Shown piece by piece: positions 15,614 to 23,585 of a stretch of DNA of 40,556 nucleotides; within the stretch, counting starts at the first letter, position 1; the number at the start of each line of letters is the position of its first letter. The DNA is from JAJQBJ01 sp964387095. GTDB taxonomy: Bacteria > Bacillota > Clostridia > Oscillospirales > Oscillospiraceae. The translations under genes were made by a program, and so were the position numbers. The notes beneath the pieces are model-generated. The model was not told where the DNA came from and did not search any database. It saw only the letters and a list, made by a program, of their open reading frames with translations. The stretch is taken from contig CAYLVH010000006.1 in assembly GCA_964387095.1 (NCBI GenBank), forward strand, positions 1 through 40,556. The letters run 5' to 3'.

Positions 15614-16783
15614 TCAGATGCGGGCCACGCCAGTGTCCCGGGCGGCCTGGGCGACAGCAGTGGCCACGGCAGGTGCCACCCGCTGGTCAAAGGCATAGGG
15701 CAGGATATAGTCCTTGCTCAGCTTATCGCCAACCAGCCCCGCCAAGGCGTTGGCAGCGGCGATTTTCATCTCGTCGTTGATATCGGAGGCCCGGACATCA
15801 AAGGCGCCCCGGAAAATACCGGGGAAGGCCAGCACGTTGTTAATCTGGTTGGGGAAATCCGAGCGGCCAGTGCCCACCACTGCCGCACCTGCCTCCAGAG
15901 CCAGGTCCGGCATAATTTCTGGGGTGGGATTGGCCATGGGGAAGAGGATGGCGCCAGCAGTCATGTGCTTCACGTCCTCCGAGGTGACGGTGCCGGGGGA
16001 AGAAACGCCGATAAATACATCAGCCCCCACCAGCATCTCGTGAAGGGAACCGGCCCTGTGCCCTTTGTTGGTGACAGCGGCAATCTCCTCTTTGATGGGG
16101 TTCAGCCCCTCCCGGCCCTGGTAGATGGCGCCCTTGCGGTCGCACATGATGACATCCTGAACGCCCCGGCTCATGAGCAGCTTGATAATGGCGATCCCTG
16201 CGGCACCCGCTCCGGAGGTGACAACCTTGATATCCTCCATCCGCTTCCCCACCAGCTTCAGGGCGGTGGTCAGCGCCGCTAAAACCACCACAGCGGTGCC
16301 GTGCTGGTCATCGTGGAAGATGGGAATGTCGCAGCGCTCCTTCAGCTTCTTTTCGATCTCGAAGCAGCGGGGGGCAGCGATATCCTCCAGATTGACCCCG
16401 CCGAAGGAGCCCGCCAGCAGGGCCACGGTTTCCACGATGGTGTCCACATCCTTGGACCGGATGCACAGGGGGATGGCATTGACGTTGCCAAAGGATTTAA
16501 ACAGGACGCACTTACCCTCCATAACAGGCATGCTGGCCTCGGGGCCGATGTCCCCCAAGCCTAGGACGGCGGAGCCGTCGGTGACAACGGCAACGGTGTT
16601 TCCCCGGCCAGTCAGCTCATAGCTCAAGGCGGGGTTCTTTTGGATCTCCAGACAGGGCTGCGCTACGCCGGGGGTGTAGGCCAAAGACAGGTCGGTCTTG
16701 TTTGCCACGGGCATTTTGGGAACGGTGTCCAGCTTGCCCTTCCATTCATAATGCTTTTTCAGGGATTCGGCAGCGTAATCCAT
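15614..16783 (-). CDS. Malic enzyme (NAD-type, malate dehydrogenase oxaloacetate-decarboxylating)
   Basis: This 389-residue enzyme oxidatively decarboxylates malate to pyruvate and CO2. Motifs include AYTPGVAQPC, the active-site region GLGDIGPEASMPVMEGK, FHDDQHGTAVV, and the dinucleotide-binding loop TSGAGAAGIAI. The short length without a C-terminal phosphotransacetylase-like domain fits the small Firmicutes type. NAD versus NADP use cannot be fixed by eye. The start is ATG 16783, with AAAGGA 8 nt upstream. ATG 16792 overlaps that site and is less likely. It has a strong promoter divergent from the 16943 gene, and prmA is co-transcribed. Confidence 0.92.
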   Translation of the reverse strand: MDYAAESLKKHYEWKGKLDTVPKMPVANKTDLSLAYTPGVAQPCLEIQKNPALSYELTGRGNTVAVVTDGSAVLGLGDIGPEASMPVMEGKCVLFKSFGNVNAIPLCIRSKDVDTIVETVALLAGSFGGVNLEDIAAPRCFEIEKKLKERCDIPIFHDDQHGTAVVVLAALTTALKLVGKRMEDIKVVTSGAGAAGIAIIKLLMSRGVQDVIMCDRKGAIYQGREGLNPIKEEIAAVTNKGHRAGSLHEMLVGADVFIGVSSPGTVTSEDVKHMTAGAILFPMANPTPEIMPDLALEAGAAVVGTGRSDFPNQINNVLAFPGIFRGAFDVRASDINDEMKIAAANALAGLVGDKLSKDYILPYAFDQRVAPAVATAVAQAARDTGVARI

Positions 16784-16837
16784 TGAAATCATCCTTTCTC
16801 CATTCCAAGTGGGGTAAAAATACAAATAGATATCCGT

Positions 16838-16866
16838 ATTATACTATTAATCCGAAATTCTTGCAA
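16838..16866 (-). promoter_or_regulatory. Promoter for malic enzyme-prmA
   Basis: On the minus strand TTGCAA (16866-16861) and TATAAT (16843-16838) are 17 bp apart. The -35 lies only 9 bp from the -35 of the divergent promoter serving the 16943 gene. Confidence 0.72.
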
Positions 16867-16875
16867 TCTGCTTGG

Positions 16876-16904
16876 TTGAGAAAATCCCCCCGCCGTGATA
16901 TGAT
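16876..16904 (+). promoter_or_regulatory. Promoter for the 16943 small-protein gene
   Basis: TTGAGA (16876-16881) and TATGAT (16899-16904) are 17 bp apart. TGA immediately before the -10 gives an extended element. It is divergent from the malic enzyme promoter. Confidence 0.65.
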
Positions 16905-16942
16905 AGCCACAATACGACAAAGAACGACAAGGAGCTGATTTT

Positions 16943-17296
16943 ATGCTGCCAATCTATCTTGACCCTTCCCATCCCAACTTTCCGGCGGAGCCGGCCCTGT
17001 CTCAGGAGGCCCTTTCCGCCCGCCGGAGGGAGCTGACCCGCTGGCTGTGGGCCAGATTGAACGAGCTGGCTGGAGACTGCGTTATCGGCTATACCCAGCC
17101 GGAGGCGGGGATTCTGGAGGCGGTGTTCCCCGCCATGGATGGGGAAAACCTGGTGCCCCTGCTGCGGGAGCAGGGGGTATTTTGCATCGCAGCGTCCCAG
17201 GGCAAGGGGGTGCGCTTCACTCTGTCCGCCGGGCAGGCCTTTGAACCAATAGATACCCTCCAGATGGTGCTAATGGAGGTGCTGAATTTGGACTGA
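16943..17296 (+). CDS. Small protein resembling the C-terminal domain of a class V aminotransferase/cysteine desulfurase
   Basis: I do not recognise this 117-residue protein as a named family. It starts IYLDPSHPNF, reminiscent of the IYLD N-terminus of NifS-type enzymes. Its body matches the pattern of their small C-terminal domain: a helix ARRRELTRWLWARLNEL, a strand region ending EAVFPAMDGENLVPLLREQG, then VFCIAASQGKGVRFTLS and a closing helix EPIDTLQMVLMEVL. The PLP-binding lysine domain is absent, and the desulfurase cysteine loop (SSGSAC-like) is replaced by AASQGKG. If the homology is right it cannot be a PLP enzyme. It may be a domain-level paralog or a scaffolding partner. It has its own promoter and an AAGGAG ribosome binding site. 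Confidence 0.6.
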   Translation: MLPIYLDPSHPNFPAEPALSQEALSARRRELTRWLWARLNELAGDCVIGYTQPEAGILEAVFPAMDGENLVPLLREQGVFCIAASQGKGVRFTLSAGQAFEPIDTLQMVLMEVLNLD

Positions 17297-17460
17297 TTTG
17301 TTTGTCAAGAGCCAACGAATGTTCGATTTTTTGAGGAAAAAGAACCTTTTTTAGCTGAAACCGCCCTGGAAACGGGATATTTTTCAAAATCCCCCAAATT
17401 TGGCCATAAATTGTCAGGATGCTGAAATTTTGGCGGGAAATAACAGGTTATGTAAACTGG

Positions 17461-17528
17461 TTTTCCACTTTTTCCACCGGGTTTTCCACAGGGATGAATG
17501 TGGAAAAGTATGTGGAAAAAGTGGAAAT
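17461..17528. repeat. Symmetric array of six DnaA-box-like 9-mers
   Basis: Three forward copies occur: TTTTCCACT (17461-17469), TTTTCCACC (17470-17478) and TTTTCCACA (17482-17490). They face three reverse copies: TGTGGAAAA (17499-17507), TGTGGAAAA (17511-17519) and AGTGGAAAT (17520-17528). The spacing is mirror-symmetric about 17494/17495. The two 30-bp arms agree at 25 of 30 positions around an 8-bp centre. The 9-mer differs by one base from the DnaA box TTATCCACA. DnaA binding is inference; the repeat structure is directly visible. Confidence 0.75.
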
Positions 17529-17674
17529 CTTTTGGAGAACCGGGGAAAAACCAGAAAATCGCTAACAATTTCACGGAAAAAACAATTACAAAAAACGGAG
17601 ATCTATGTTGAAAAATATTGACGAAAGTGTAAACATGTCTCTTTTGAAAAAAACTTGACAAAATTTTTGTGTGG

Positions 17675-17718
17675 GGAAAAACAGCGCCCTTCGCCTGAAT
17701 TTGCACAGGCGAAGGGCG
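17675..17718 (-). terminator. Terminator for CPBP-queG
   Basis: A perfect 13-bp stem (17685-17697 with 17706-17718) has an 8-nt loop. On the minus strand it is followed by CTGTTTTTCC. It begins 5 bp after the queG stop. Confidence 0.85.
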
Positions 17719-17722
17719 TATC

Positions 17723-18568
17723 TCATTGTTTTTGCTTCAGATTAAAATTCCTCCGCAGGACTCCAGGCCCCCTCCAGGCAAAGGCCCGGTTTCCGTACAC
17801 CTGTTTAAAAGCGCGATTTGTCAGCCCCTCCAAATCCTCCGGGTTCAGGGTGGAGAGATAGGGCGGATCCCCCTTCTGGCCGGTCAAATCCTCTAGGGGA
17901 GAGAGGGCCGCGTCCCGATTGTAGGGACATACCTGCTGGCACAGGTCGCAGCCCCAGATCAGAGGATGCCTTCGCAAAAGCTCCTCCTGCTGCGGGGTTA
18001 GGGGCTTCTTGGTTTGGGTCAGCGCGGAAAGGCACCTGTCCTCATCGAAGGGCTGCTGCCCCAGGGCTCCGCCGGGGCAGGCATCCACACAGGCGTTGCA
18101 GCCAATGCAGCCGGGGGATGGGGTTTCTGGGGATTCCAGAGGGAGGTCGGTGAGAATGGTCCCTAGAAAAATCCAGGAGCCGTAGGGAGGGAGTATCACC
18201 AGCCCGTTTCGGCCCTGGATACCCAACCCAGCCAGCCGGGCGGCCTCCCGCTCCGGCAGGGGGGAGTTGTCCACGCCGGGGATAAACCGGTTTTTGGGAT
18301 ACAGCTGCTGCAGCCCCTGACAGGCGATGCCCAAGCGGCGGGTGATGGCCTGATGGTAATCCTCTCCCCTGGCATACAGGGAGAGATTTCCCGATATTGG
18401 CCCGGCGTAATAGGGAAAGGCGGCCACCAGCACCCCCTTGGCTCCTGGACAGAGGGCCTGCGCCCGTTCTCTGGCCTCCTGGGAAAGGGCTAAGTCCCCA
18501 AAGGCGCAGTTCCCCCAGGCAGCCGCGCCGCAGCCGGCAAACAGCTGGTCAAAGGCGGTTTCCGTCAC
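17723..18568 (-). CDS. queG: Epoxyqueuosine reductase QueG-like iron-sulfur protein
   Basis: This 281-residue protein has the QueG layout: an N-terminal DUF1730-type cobalamin-binding region followed by two [4Fe-4S] motifs. Cluster 1 is CIGCNACVDACP (C154, C157, C160, C164). Cluster 2 includes CDLCQQVCP (C207, C210, C214). QueG reduces epoxyqueuosine to queuosine in tRNA using cobalamin and electrons from the clusters. It lacks the C-terminal HEAT-repeat region of the roughly 380-residue E. coli protein, as in other short Firmicutes versions. The start is a GTG at 18568 with GGGGAGAG 7 nt upstream. It follows the CPBP gene by 17 bp in the same transcript. No queuosine synthesis genes are nearby. 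Confidence 0.85.
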   Translation of the reverse strand: MTETAFDQLFAGCGAAAWGNCAFGDLALSQEARERAQALCPGAKGVLVAAFPYYAGPISGNLSLYARGEDYHQAITRRLGIACQGLQQLYPKNRFIPGVDNSPLPEREAARLAGLGIQGRNGLVILPPYGSWIFLGTILTDLPLESPETPSPGCIGCNACVDACPGGALGQQPFDEDRCLSALTQTKKPLTPQQEELLRRHPLIWGCDLCQQVCPYNRDAALSPLEDLTGQKGDPPYLSTLNPEDLEGLTNRAFKQVYGNRAFAWRGPGVLRRNFNLKQKQ

Positions 18569-18585
18569 AGAGCATCTCTCCCCTT

Positions 18586-19482
18586 TCAGACGAAAAAGGT
18601 TACGGCAATGCTGCTAACGGCAAACAGAACGATAAAGGCCAGCATTCCCCAGGAGGTAAAGGCGGCCTTCCGGCAGCCGGGCAGCGAGGGACGGTTGCGG
18701 AATAGTCCCTTGCAGTCAAAGAAAAAGATTACCAGACCCACAGCCATGAGAATATAAATCAAAATGCTGTAAATGATGGTGGCCAGCTCGAAGGGCTCCA
18801 AGGCGATGATCAAAACAGAGCCCAGCAGGTTCAGCATCATATGGAGGGCGATGGTATAGCGGATGCGGCCGGTTTTCACAACGACGCAGCCGAAAAGCAC
18901 CCCCAGAGCAAAGGCGTAAAAGAGCTGAAACAGGTTGCTGTGGAACAGGGCAAAGAGCAGCGCGCTCATAATAATGGCGAAGTTCTCCCCCATGGGCAAC
19001 AGACGGCGGAACACCATGCGGCGGAAGATCAGCTCTTCGCAGATGGGGGCAACGATCACCATGAAAATGAACATGGTGCCCAGAGGCATGTCCTCAATGG
19101 CCGTGTCCAGCAGATTGCCCATGTCATGTCCGATCAGCAGGGTAATGATAGAGACTAGCAGAGAGGTCAGGATGCTGGTGGAGTACATCAGGCCAATGGA
19201 TTCCAGAATCAGCTTGCCCATCCGTTTTTGGGTCAGGCCCCGCTCCCTGGGAACGGCCGTGGGCAGCGGGCGCAGAATCAGCCACAGCAGCAGCGGCGCG
19301 ATGCCATAGGTGATGATGTCGCTGAAAAGCATCAGCAGGCTGGCGTTGCCCAGCATCCTGGGGGCGGCAAATGTAAGAATCAACTGGTATACAACGCCCA
19401 GGATCAGCGTACAGACCATGTAGACCAGCATGCCGATGCCAATTCGGGAGCAGCCCCGGCGCATGGGAGTAATTGGATTCAT
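18586..19482 (-). CDS. CPBP family intramembrane glutamic endopeptidase
   Basis: This 298-residue polytopic protein has the three CPBP (Rce1/ABI) motifs. These are EELIFRR (E149, E150, R154), FALFHSN (H181) and HMMLN (H214, N218). The family comprises membrane proteases, some processing prenylated or bacteriocin-related substrates. The substrate here is unknown. Eight or so hydrophobic segments can be seen. The ATG at 19482 follows CGAGGTG. A longer frame reaching 19548 would cross the predicted promoter. It is the first gene of a two-gene unit with queG. Confidence 0.9.
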   Translation of the reverse strand: MNPITPMRRGCSRIGIGMLVYMVCTLILGVVYQLILTFAAPRMLGNASLLMLFSDIITYGIAPLLLWLILRPLPTAVPRERGLTQKRMGKLILESIGLMYSTSILTSLLVSIITLLIGHDMGNLLDTAIEDMPLGTMFIFMVIVAPICEELIFRRMVFRRLLPMGENFAIIMSALLFALFHSNLFQLFYAFALGVLFGCVVVKTGRIRYTIALHMMLNLLGSVLIIALEPFELATIIYSILIYILMAVGLVIFFFDCKGLFRNRPSLPGCRKAAFTSWGMLAFIVLFAVSSIAVTFFV

Positions 19483-19527
19483 AAAAGCACCTCGTTTAGA
19501 ACTTGTTGCAACATCTATTTCCCTTAT

Positions 19528-19556
19528 ATTATACCATACAAAGATCAAAGTGGAAA
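19528..19556 (-). promoter_or_regulatory. Promoter for CPBP-queG
   Basis: On the minus strand the -10 is a perfect TATAAT (19533-19528) preceded by TGG, an extended element. A weaker TTTCCA (19556-19551) lies 17 bp upstream. Confidence 0.65.
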
Positions 19557-19586
19557 TCGCTCCGGTAAAATTCTCGCAAGGGATGG

Positions 19587-19618
19587 AAAACCCCCGCTGT
19601 AATTTTTCACAGCGGGGG
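19587..19618 (-). terminator. Terminator for the PFOR gene
   Basis: A perfect 10-bp stem CCCCCGCTGT (19591-19600) with ACAGCGGGGG (19609-19618) has an 8-nt loop. On the minus strand it is followed by TTTTCC. It lies 30 bp past the PFOR stop. Confidence 0.85.
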
Positions 19619-19647
19619 TAATGATGTGCTATGGAGATTTGGGAGGA

Positions 19648-22600
19648 TTACTTTGCGCGGTCAGCCAGCTTTTCGTACTTGGCCTTTGCATCCTTCTCGG
19701 CCTTTGCGAAGAGGGCATCTGCCCGCTCGGGGAAGGCGATCTTCAGGGAAGCGTAACGGGTTTCGCCCTGGATGAACTGCAGATAGTCGGCGGAAGGAGC
19801 CTTGGAGTCCATCTGGAAGGGGTTCTTGCCCTGGTCAGCCAGACGAGGATCATAGCGGAATAGGTGCCAGTAACCAGCAGCCACAGCATCCTTCATCTCC
19901 TGCATGGCGTTTGCCATGCCGCCCTTCTTCTTGATGCCGTGGTTGATGCAGGGGGCGTAACCGATGATGATGGAGGGGCCGTCGTAGGACTCTGCCTCCT
20001 GGATGGCCTTCAGAGTCTGGTTGTAGTTGGCGCCCATGGCGACCTGGGCCACATAGACGTAACCATACTGCATAAAGATGGAAGCCATATCCTTCTTCTT
20101 CACAGCCTTGCCAGCGGCGGCAAACTGTGCCACAGCGCCGGTGGGGGTGGACTTGGAGGACTGTCCGCCGGTGTTGGAATAGACCTCAGTGTCAAAGATA
20201 AAGACGTTGACGTTCTCGCCGGAAGCCAGGACGTGGTCCAGGCCGCCGTAGCCGATATCGTATGCGAAGCCGTCGCCGCCGAAGATCCAGATAGACTTCT
20301 TGGTCAGCAGATCCTTCATCTCCAGAATGGAGCGGGCAGCGGTGCAGGCGGGGCAGGTGCACTTCTTGCCGTTAGCCAGCCACTGCTCCTCGAAGGGGGT
20401 GCCGGTCTGGTCCTGATTTGCGAAGAAGTCCTCAATGACGGCAACCAGCTTTTCTCCCGTCTCCTGGGAAGCGGCAGCGTCGTCCTTGGCAGCCAGCCAT
20501 GCCTTGCAGGCGGCGACCACATCCTCGTCAGCCCAATCCATGGAGGCCAGCTCGGTGACGGTGTCAATGAGCTTTGCCCGGCGCTGGGTCACGGCCAGAT
20601 TCATGCCGAAGCCGAACTCAGCGGCGTCCTCAAACAGGGAGTTCTCCCAAGCGGGGCCTTGGCCCCTCTGGTTGACGGTGTAGGGGGTAGAGGGAGCGGA
20701 GCAACCCCAGATGGAGGAGCAGCCCGTCGCGTTGGCAATATACATACGGTCGCCGAACAGCTGCGTGACCAGCTTGGCATAGGGGGTCTCGCCGCAGCCG
20801 CCGCAGGCGCCGGAGAACTCCAGCAGGGGCTGCTTGAACTGGACGGACTTGACAGTGCCCTGGGGAATGGGCAGCTGCTTCTCGGTGACGGTGTAAGCGG
20901 TTTTGTCGAAGACCTCCTGCTGCTCCATCTGGGAGGCCAGAGGCTTCATCACCAGCGCCTTGTTTTTAGCGGGGCAGACGTTTGCGCAGGAGCCGCAGCC
21001 GGTGCAGTCCATGGGGGAGATGATCATGGCGAACTTCAGGTCGTCCATGCCCTTGCCGATCATCTTAGCAGTCTTCAGAGCGGCCGGAGCGTCAGCGATC
21101 TCCTGGGCGGTCATAGCCAGAGGACGGATAACCGCGTGGGGACAGGACATGGCGCACTGGTTGCACTGAATGCAGTTTTCGGGAATCCACTGGGGAACGG
21201 TGACGGCGATGCCGCGCTTCTCAAAGGCAGCGGTTCCGGAGGGGGTGGTGCCGTCCGCGCCGGGCAGCAGCTGGGAGGTGGTCAGCACGTCGCCTTCCTG
21301 AGCGGAGGCGGGGACCATGACGGTGTCCAAATAGCTCTGGACGTCGGGGCGGTCGGAGGTGCCGATGGAGACCACAGGGCCGTCAACTGCGTCGGCCCAA
21401 TCAACGGGGATCTCCAGCTCCACCAGGTTGTTAATGCCGGCATCCACAGCGGCCTTGTTGCTGTCCACGATGTTCTGACCCTTTGCGCCGTAGGTGGTCT
21501 CGATGGCGCTCTTCATATAGCGCACTGCATCATCAATTGGGATGATGTTGGACAGCTTGAAGAAGGCAGCCTGCAGCACCATGTTGGTGCGGTTGGAGGG
21601 CAGGCCCACGGAGACAGCCAGAGAGGTTGCGTCGCAGGCGTAGACATGGATCTTGTTCTTGGCGATGTGGCGCTTGGCGCTGGCGGGCAGAACCTTGCCC
21701 AGCGCTTCCACGTCCATATCCGTGTTGATGAGGAAGGTGCCGCCTGGCTTGATGTCCTGGGCGATCTGATACTTCTCTAGGTAGGCGGGATTGTGGCAGG
21801 CCACGAAGTCAGCCTGCTTGACATAGTAGGTGGACTTGATCTCCTCGGGGCCGAAGCGCAGATGGGAGATGGTCAGGCCGCCGGACTTCTTGGAGTCATA
21901 CTGGAAATAAGCCTGAACCTTCAGATCGGTGTGGTCGCCGATAATCTTAATGGAGTTCTTGTTCGCGCCCACCGTGCCGTCGGAGCCAAGGCCCCAGAAC
22001 TTGCAGGAGGTGGTGCCGGCGGGAGTGACGTCCGGCTCCTCGTCCACAGGCAGGGACAGGTTGGTGATATCATCCACCATGTTGATGGTGAAGCCGTTGA
22101 TGGGCTTTTCGGCCTGGCCGTTCTTGAAGGCGGAGATCACGCCGCCAGGGGTGGTGTCCTTGGAGCCCAGGCCGTAACGGCCGCCGCATACCTTGATGCC
22201 TGCAAAGGCGGAGTTGCGGATGGCGGAACAGACGTCCAGATACAGAGGCTCGCCGGGAGCGCCGGGCTCCTTGCAGCGGTCCATGACCACCAGGGACTTG
22301 CAGGTCGCGGGGATGGCTTCCACGAACTTGGCGGAAGCAAAGGGACGGTACAGGCGAACCTTAATCAGGCCCACCTTCTCACCCCGGGCGGTCAAATAGT
22401 CGATGGTCTCCTCTGCGGCGTCGCACAGGGAACCCATGGCGACCATAACGGTCTCGGCGTCGGGGGCGCCGTAGTAGTTAAACAGTTTATAATTGGTGCC
22501 GATTCTCTCGTTGACCTGATCCATGCAGCCCTGAACCACATCGGGGAAGGCGTCATAATACTTGTTGGCGGCCTCGCGGGTCTGGAAGAAGATGTCGGGG

Positions 22601-23262
22601 TTCTGGCTGGAGCCGCGCAATACGGGATGCTCGGGGTTCAGAGCACGGGCGCGGAAGCGCTCGATGGCGTCCCAGTCAGTCATTTCGGCCAAATCCTTAT
22701 AATCCCAAACGGCGACCTTGCGGATCTCGTGAGAGGTGCGGAAGCCGTCGAAGAAGTGGATGATGGGGATGCAGCCCTTGATGGTGGACAGGTGCGCCAC
22801 AGCGCCCAGGTCCATTGCCTCCTGGGGATTGGTGGAAGCGATCATTGCATAGCCAGTCTGGCGGCAAGCCATAACGTCGGAATGGTCACCGAAGATGGAC
22901 AGCGCGTGGGTGGCCAGTGCCCGGGCGGACACGTTGATGACACCGGGCATCAGCTCGCCGGCAATCTTGTACATATTGGGGATCATCAGCAGCAAACCCT
23001 GAGATGCGGTGTAAGTGGTGGTCAGGGCACCCGCGGTGATGGATCCATGGACAGCGCCGGCAGCGCCGCCTTCGGATTGCATTTCAGCAATCTTGACCGT
23101 CTGACCAAAGATATTCTTCAGGCCATGGGCAGACCATTCATCAGTCAACTCAGCCATCACAGAGGACGGCGTAATGGGGTAAATTGCAGCGACTTCCGTA
23201 AATGCATAAGATACGGTAGCAGCGGCAGTATTGCCGTCCATGGTTTTCAGTTTGCGAGCCAT
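19648..23262 (-). CDS. nifJ: Pyruvate:ferredoxin (flavodoxin) oxidoreductase, single-chain
   Basis: This 1204-residue homodimeric-type enzyme converts pyruvate and CoA to acetyl-CoA, CO2 and reduced ferredoxin, and is central to clostridial fermentation. Domains I and II (TPP and CoA regions) occupy the N-terminal half, with YPITPSSVMAELTDEW near the start. Two ferredoxin-type motifs follow: CIQCNQCAMSCP (about residue 696) and CTGCGSCANVCP (about 750). GACGGCGETPY (about 818) supplies proximal-cluster cysteines. The TPP-binding domain follows, with GDGFAYDIGYGGLDH (about 993) and DTEVYSNTGGQSSKSTP. The length fits the family. The ATG at 23262 follows AAGGAGG. It is a single-gene transcript with its own promoter and terminator. 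Long open frames on the opposite strand are composition artefacts. Confidence 0.97.
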   Translation of the reverse strand: MARKLKTMDGNTAAATVSYAFTEVAAIYPITPSSVMAELTDEWSAHGLKNIFGQTVKIAEMQSEGGAAGAVHGSITAGALTTTYTASQGLLLMIPNMYKIAGELMPGVINVSARALATHALSIFGDHSDVMACRQTGYAMIASTNPQEAMDLGAVAHLSTIKGCIPIIHFFDGFRTSHEIRKVAVWDYKDLAEMTDWDAIERFRARALNPEHPVLRGSSQNPDIFFQTREAANKYYDAFPDVVQGCMDQVNERIGTNYKLFNYYGAPDAETVMVAMGSLCDAAEETIDYLTARGEKVGLIKVRLYRPFASAKFVEAIPATCKSLVVMDRCKEPGAPGEPLYLDVCSAIRNSAFAGIKVCGGRYGLGSKDTTPGGVISAFKNGQAEKPINGFTINMVDDITNLSLPVDEEPDVTPAGTTSCKFWGLGSDGTVGANKNSIKIIGDHTDLKVQAYFQYDSKKSGGLTISHLRFGPEEIKSTYYVKQADFVACHNPAYLEKYQIAQDIKPGGTFLINTDMDVEALGKVLPASAKRHIAKNKIHVYACDATSLAVSVGLPSNRTNMVLQAAFFKLSNIIPIDDAVRYMKSAIETTYGAKGQNIVDSNKAAVDAGINNLVELEIPVDWADAVDGPVVSIGTSDRPDVQSYLDTVMVPASAQEGDVLTTSQLLPGADGTTPSGTAAFEKRGIAVTVPQWIPENCIQCNQCAMSCPHAVIRPLAMTAQEIADAPAALKTAKMIGKGMDDLKFAMIISPMDCTGCGSCANVCPAKNKALVMKPLASQMEQQEVFDKTAYTVTEKQLPIPQGTVKSVQFKQPLLEFSGACGGCGETPYAKLVTQLFGDRMYIANATGCSSIWGCSAPSTPYTVNQRGQGPAWENSLFEDAAEFGFGMNLAVTQRRAKLIDTVTELASMDWADEDVVAACKAWLAAKDDAAASQETGEKLVAVIEDFFANQDQTGTPFEEQWLANGKKCTCPACTAARSILEMKDLLTKKSIWIFGGDGFAYDIGYGGLDHVLASGENVNVFIFDTEVYSNTGGQSSKSTPTGAVAQFAAAGKAVKKKDMASIFMQYGYVYVAQVAMGANYNQTLKAIQEAESYDGPSIIIGYAPCINHGIKKKGGMANAMQEMKDAVAAGYWHLFRYDPRLADQGKNPFQMDSKAPSADYLQFIQGETRYASLKIAFPERADALFAKAEKDAKAKYEKLADRAK

Positions 23263-23349
23263 GATTTGTTTTCCTCCTTAGTTTGGGCAGATTTTCCTGC
23301 CTCAGAATTCCAAAACAGCACGATTCAAAAGCGCATCGTTACTTTATAC

Positions 23350-23378
23350 ATCTTATCAGGTTTTCATAGAATTGTAAA
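23350..23378 (-). promoter_or_regulatory. Promoter for PFOR
   Basis: On the minus strand TTTACA (23378-23373) and TAAGAT (23355-23350) are 17 bp apart, with TGA just before the -10. The leader is about 80 nt. Confidence 0.62.
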
Positions 23379-23491
23379 CAAAATCTTTAGCTTCTCTAGG
23401 TAATTTGGGGGATTTATAACAAACCCGTTGCAGATACGACCCTTGAAATAAAGCATCATTTCAAAATCAAAAGAGGAACAGGTTGTTATTC

Positions 23492-23520
23492 TTGCAATCC
23501 GGCACGAAATACTATATGAT
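23492..23520 (+). promoter_or_regulatory. Promoter for the GtrII-comM-thiI run
   Basis: TTGCAA (23492-23497) and TATGAT (23515-23520) are separated by 17 bp. Transcription would start near 23527, about 60 nt before the chosen ATG. Confidence 0.65.
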
Positions 23521-23585
23521 GATATTGTTAATTGTTGGGCATTTATGCCTATATTTTTATTTCAGAATGGAGGGGATTTCCAGAA

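Larger units (their letters stand above)
17297..17722. other. Gene-free convergent intergenic region, AT-rich
   Basis: No gene was found in these 426 bp, which lie between the 3' ends of two convergent genes. The left part is A/T-rich with CCAAATTTGG near 17394-17403. The middle holds the 9-mer array at 17461-17528. The stretch 17560-17675 is very AT-rich. The right end carries the queG terminator. An intergenic region flanked by two 3' ends does not need promoters, so the array is unlikely to be an ordinary operator. Confidence 0.7.
23263..23585. other. Divergent intergenic region between PFOR and the GtrII-like gene
   Basis: No gene was found in these 323 bp. They hold the PFOR promoter (minus strand), its leader, and the promoter of the plus-strand membrane-protein gene. 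No riboswitch or tRNA pattern was recognised. Confidence 0.6.

Noticed and set aside
17312..17325. LexA/SOS-box-like sequence (CGAACATTCGTTGG on the minus strand)
   Set aside because: It matches the Firmicutes box at about 12 of 14 positions, but it sits downstream of two convergent 3' ends and controls no promoter.
19864..23403. Two very long plus-strand open frames (638 and 536 codons) opposite PFOR
   Set aside because: They lie antisense to a clearly conserved 1204-residue enzyme, have no ribosome binding site, and read as G/L/V/H-rich composition products of biased codon use. No domain is recognisable.
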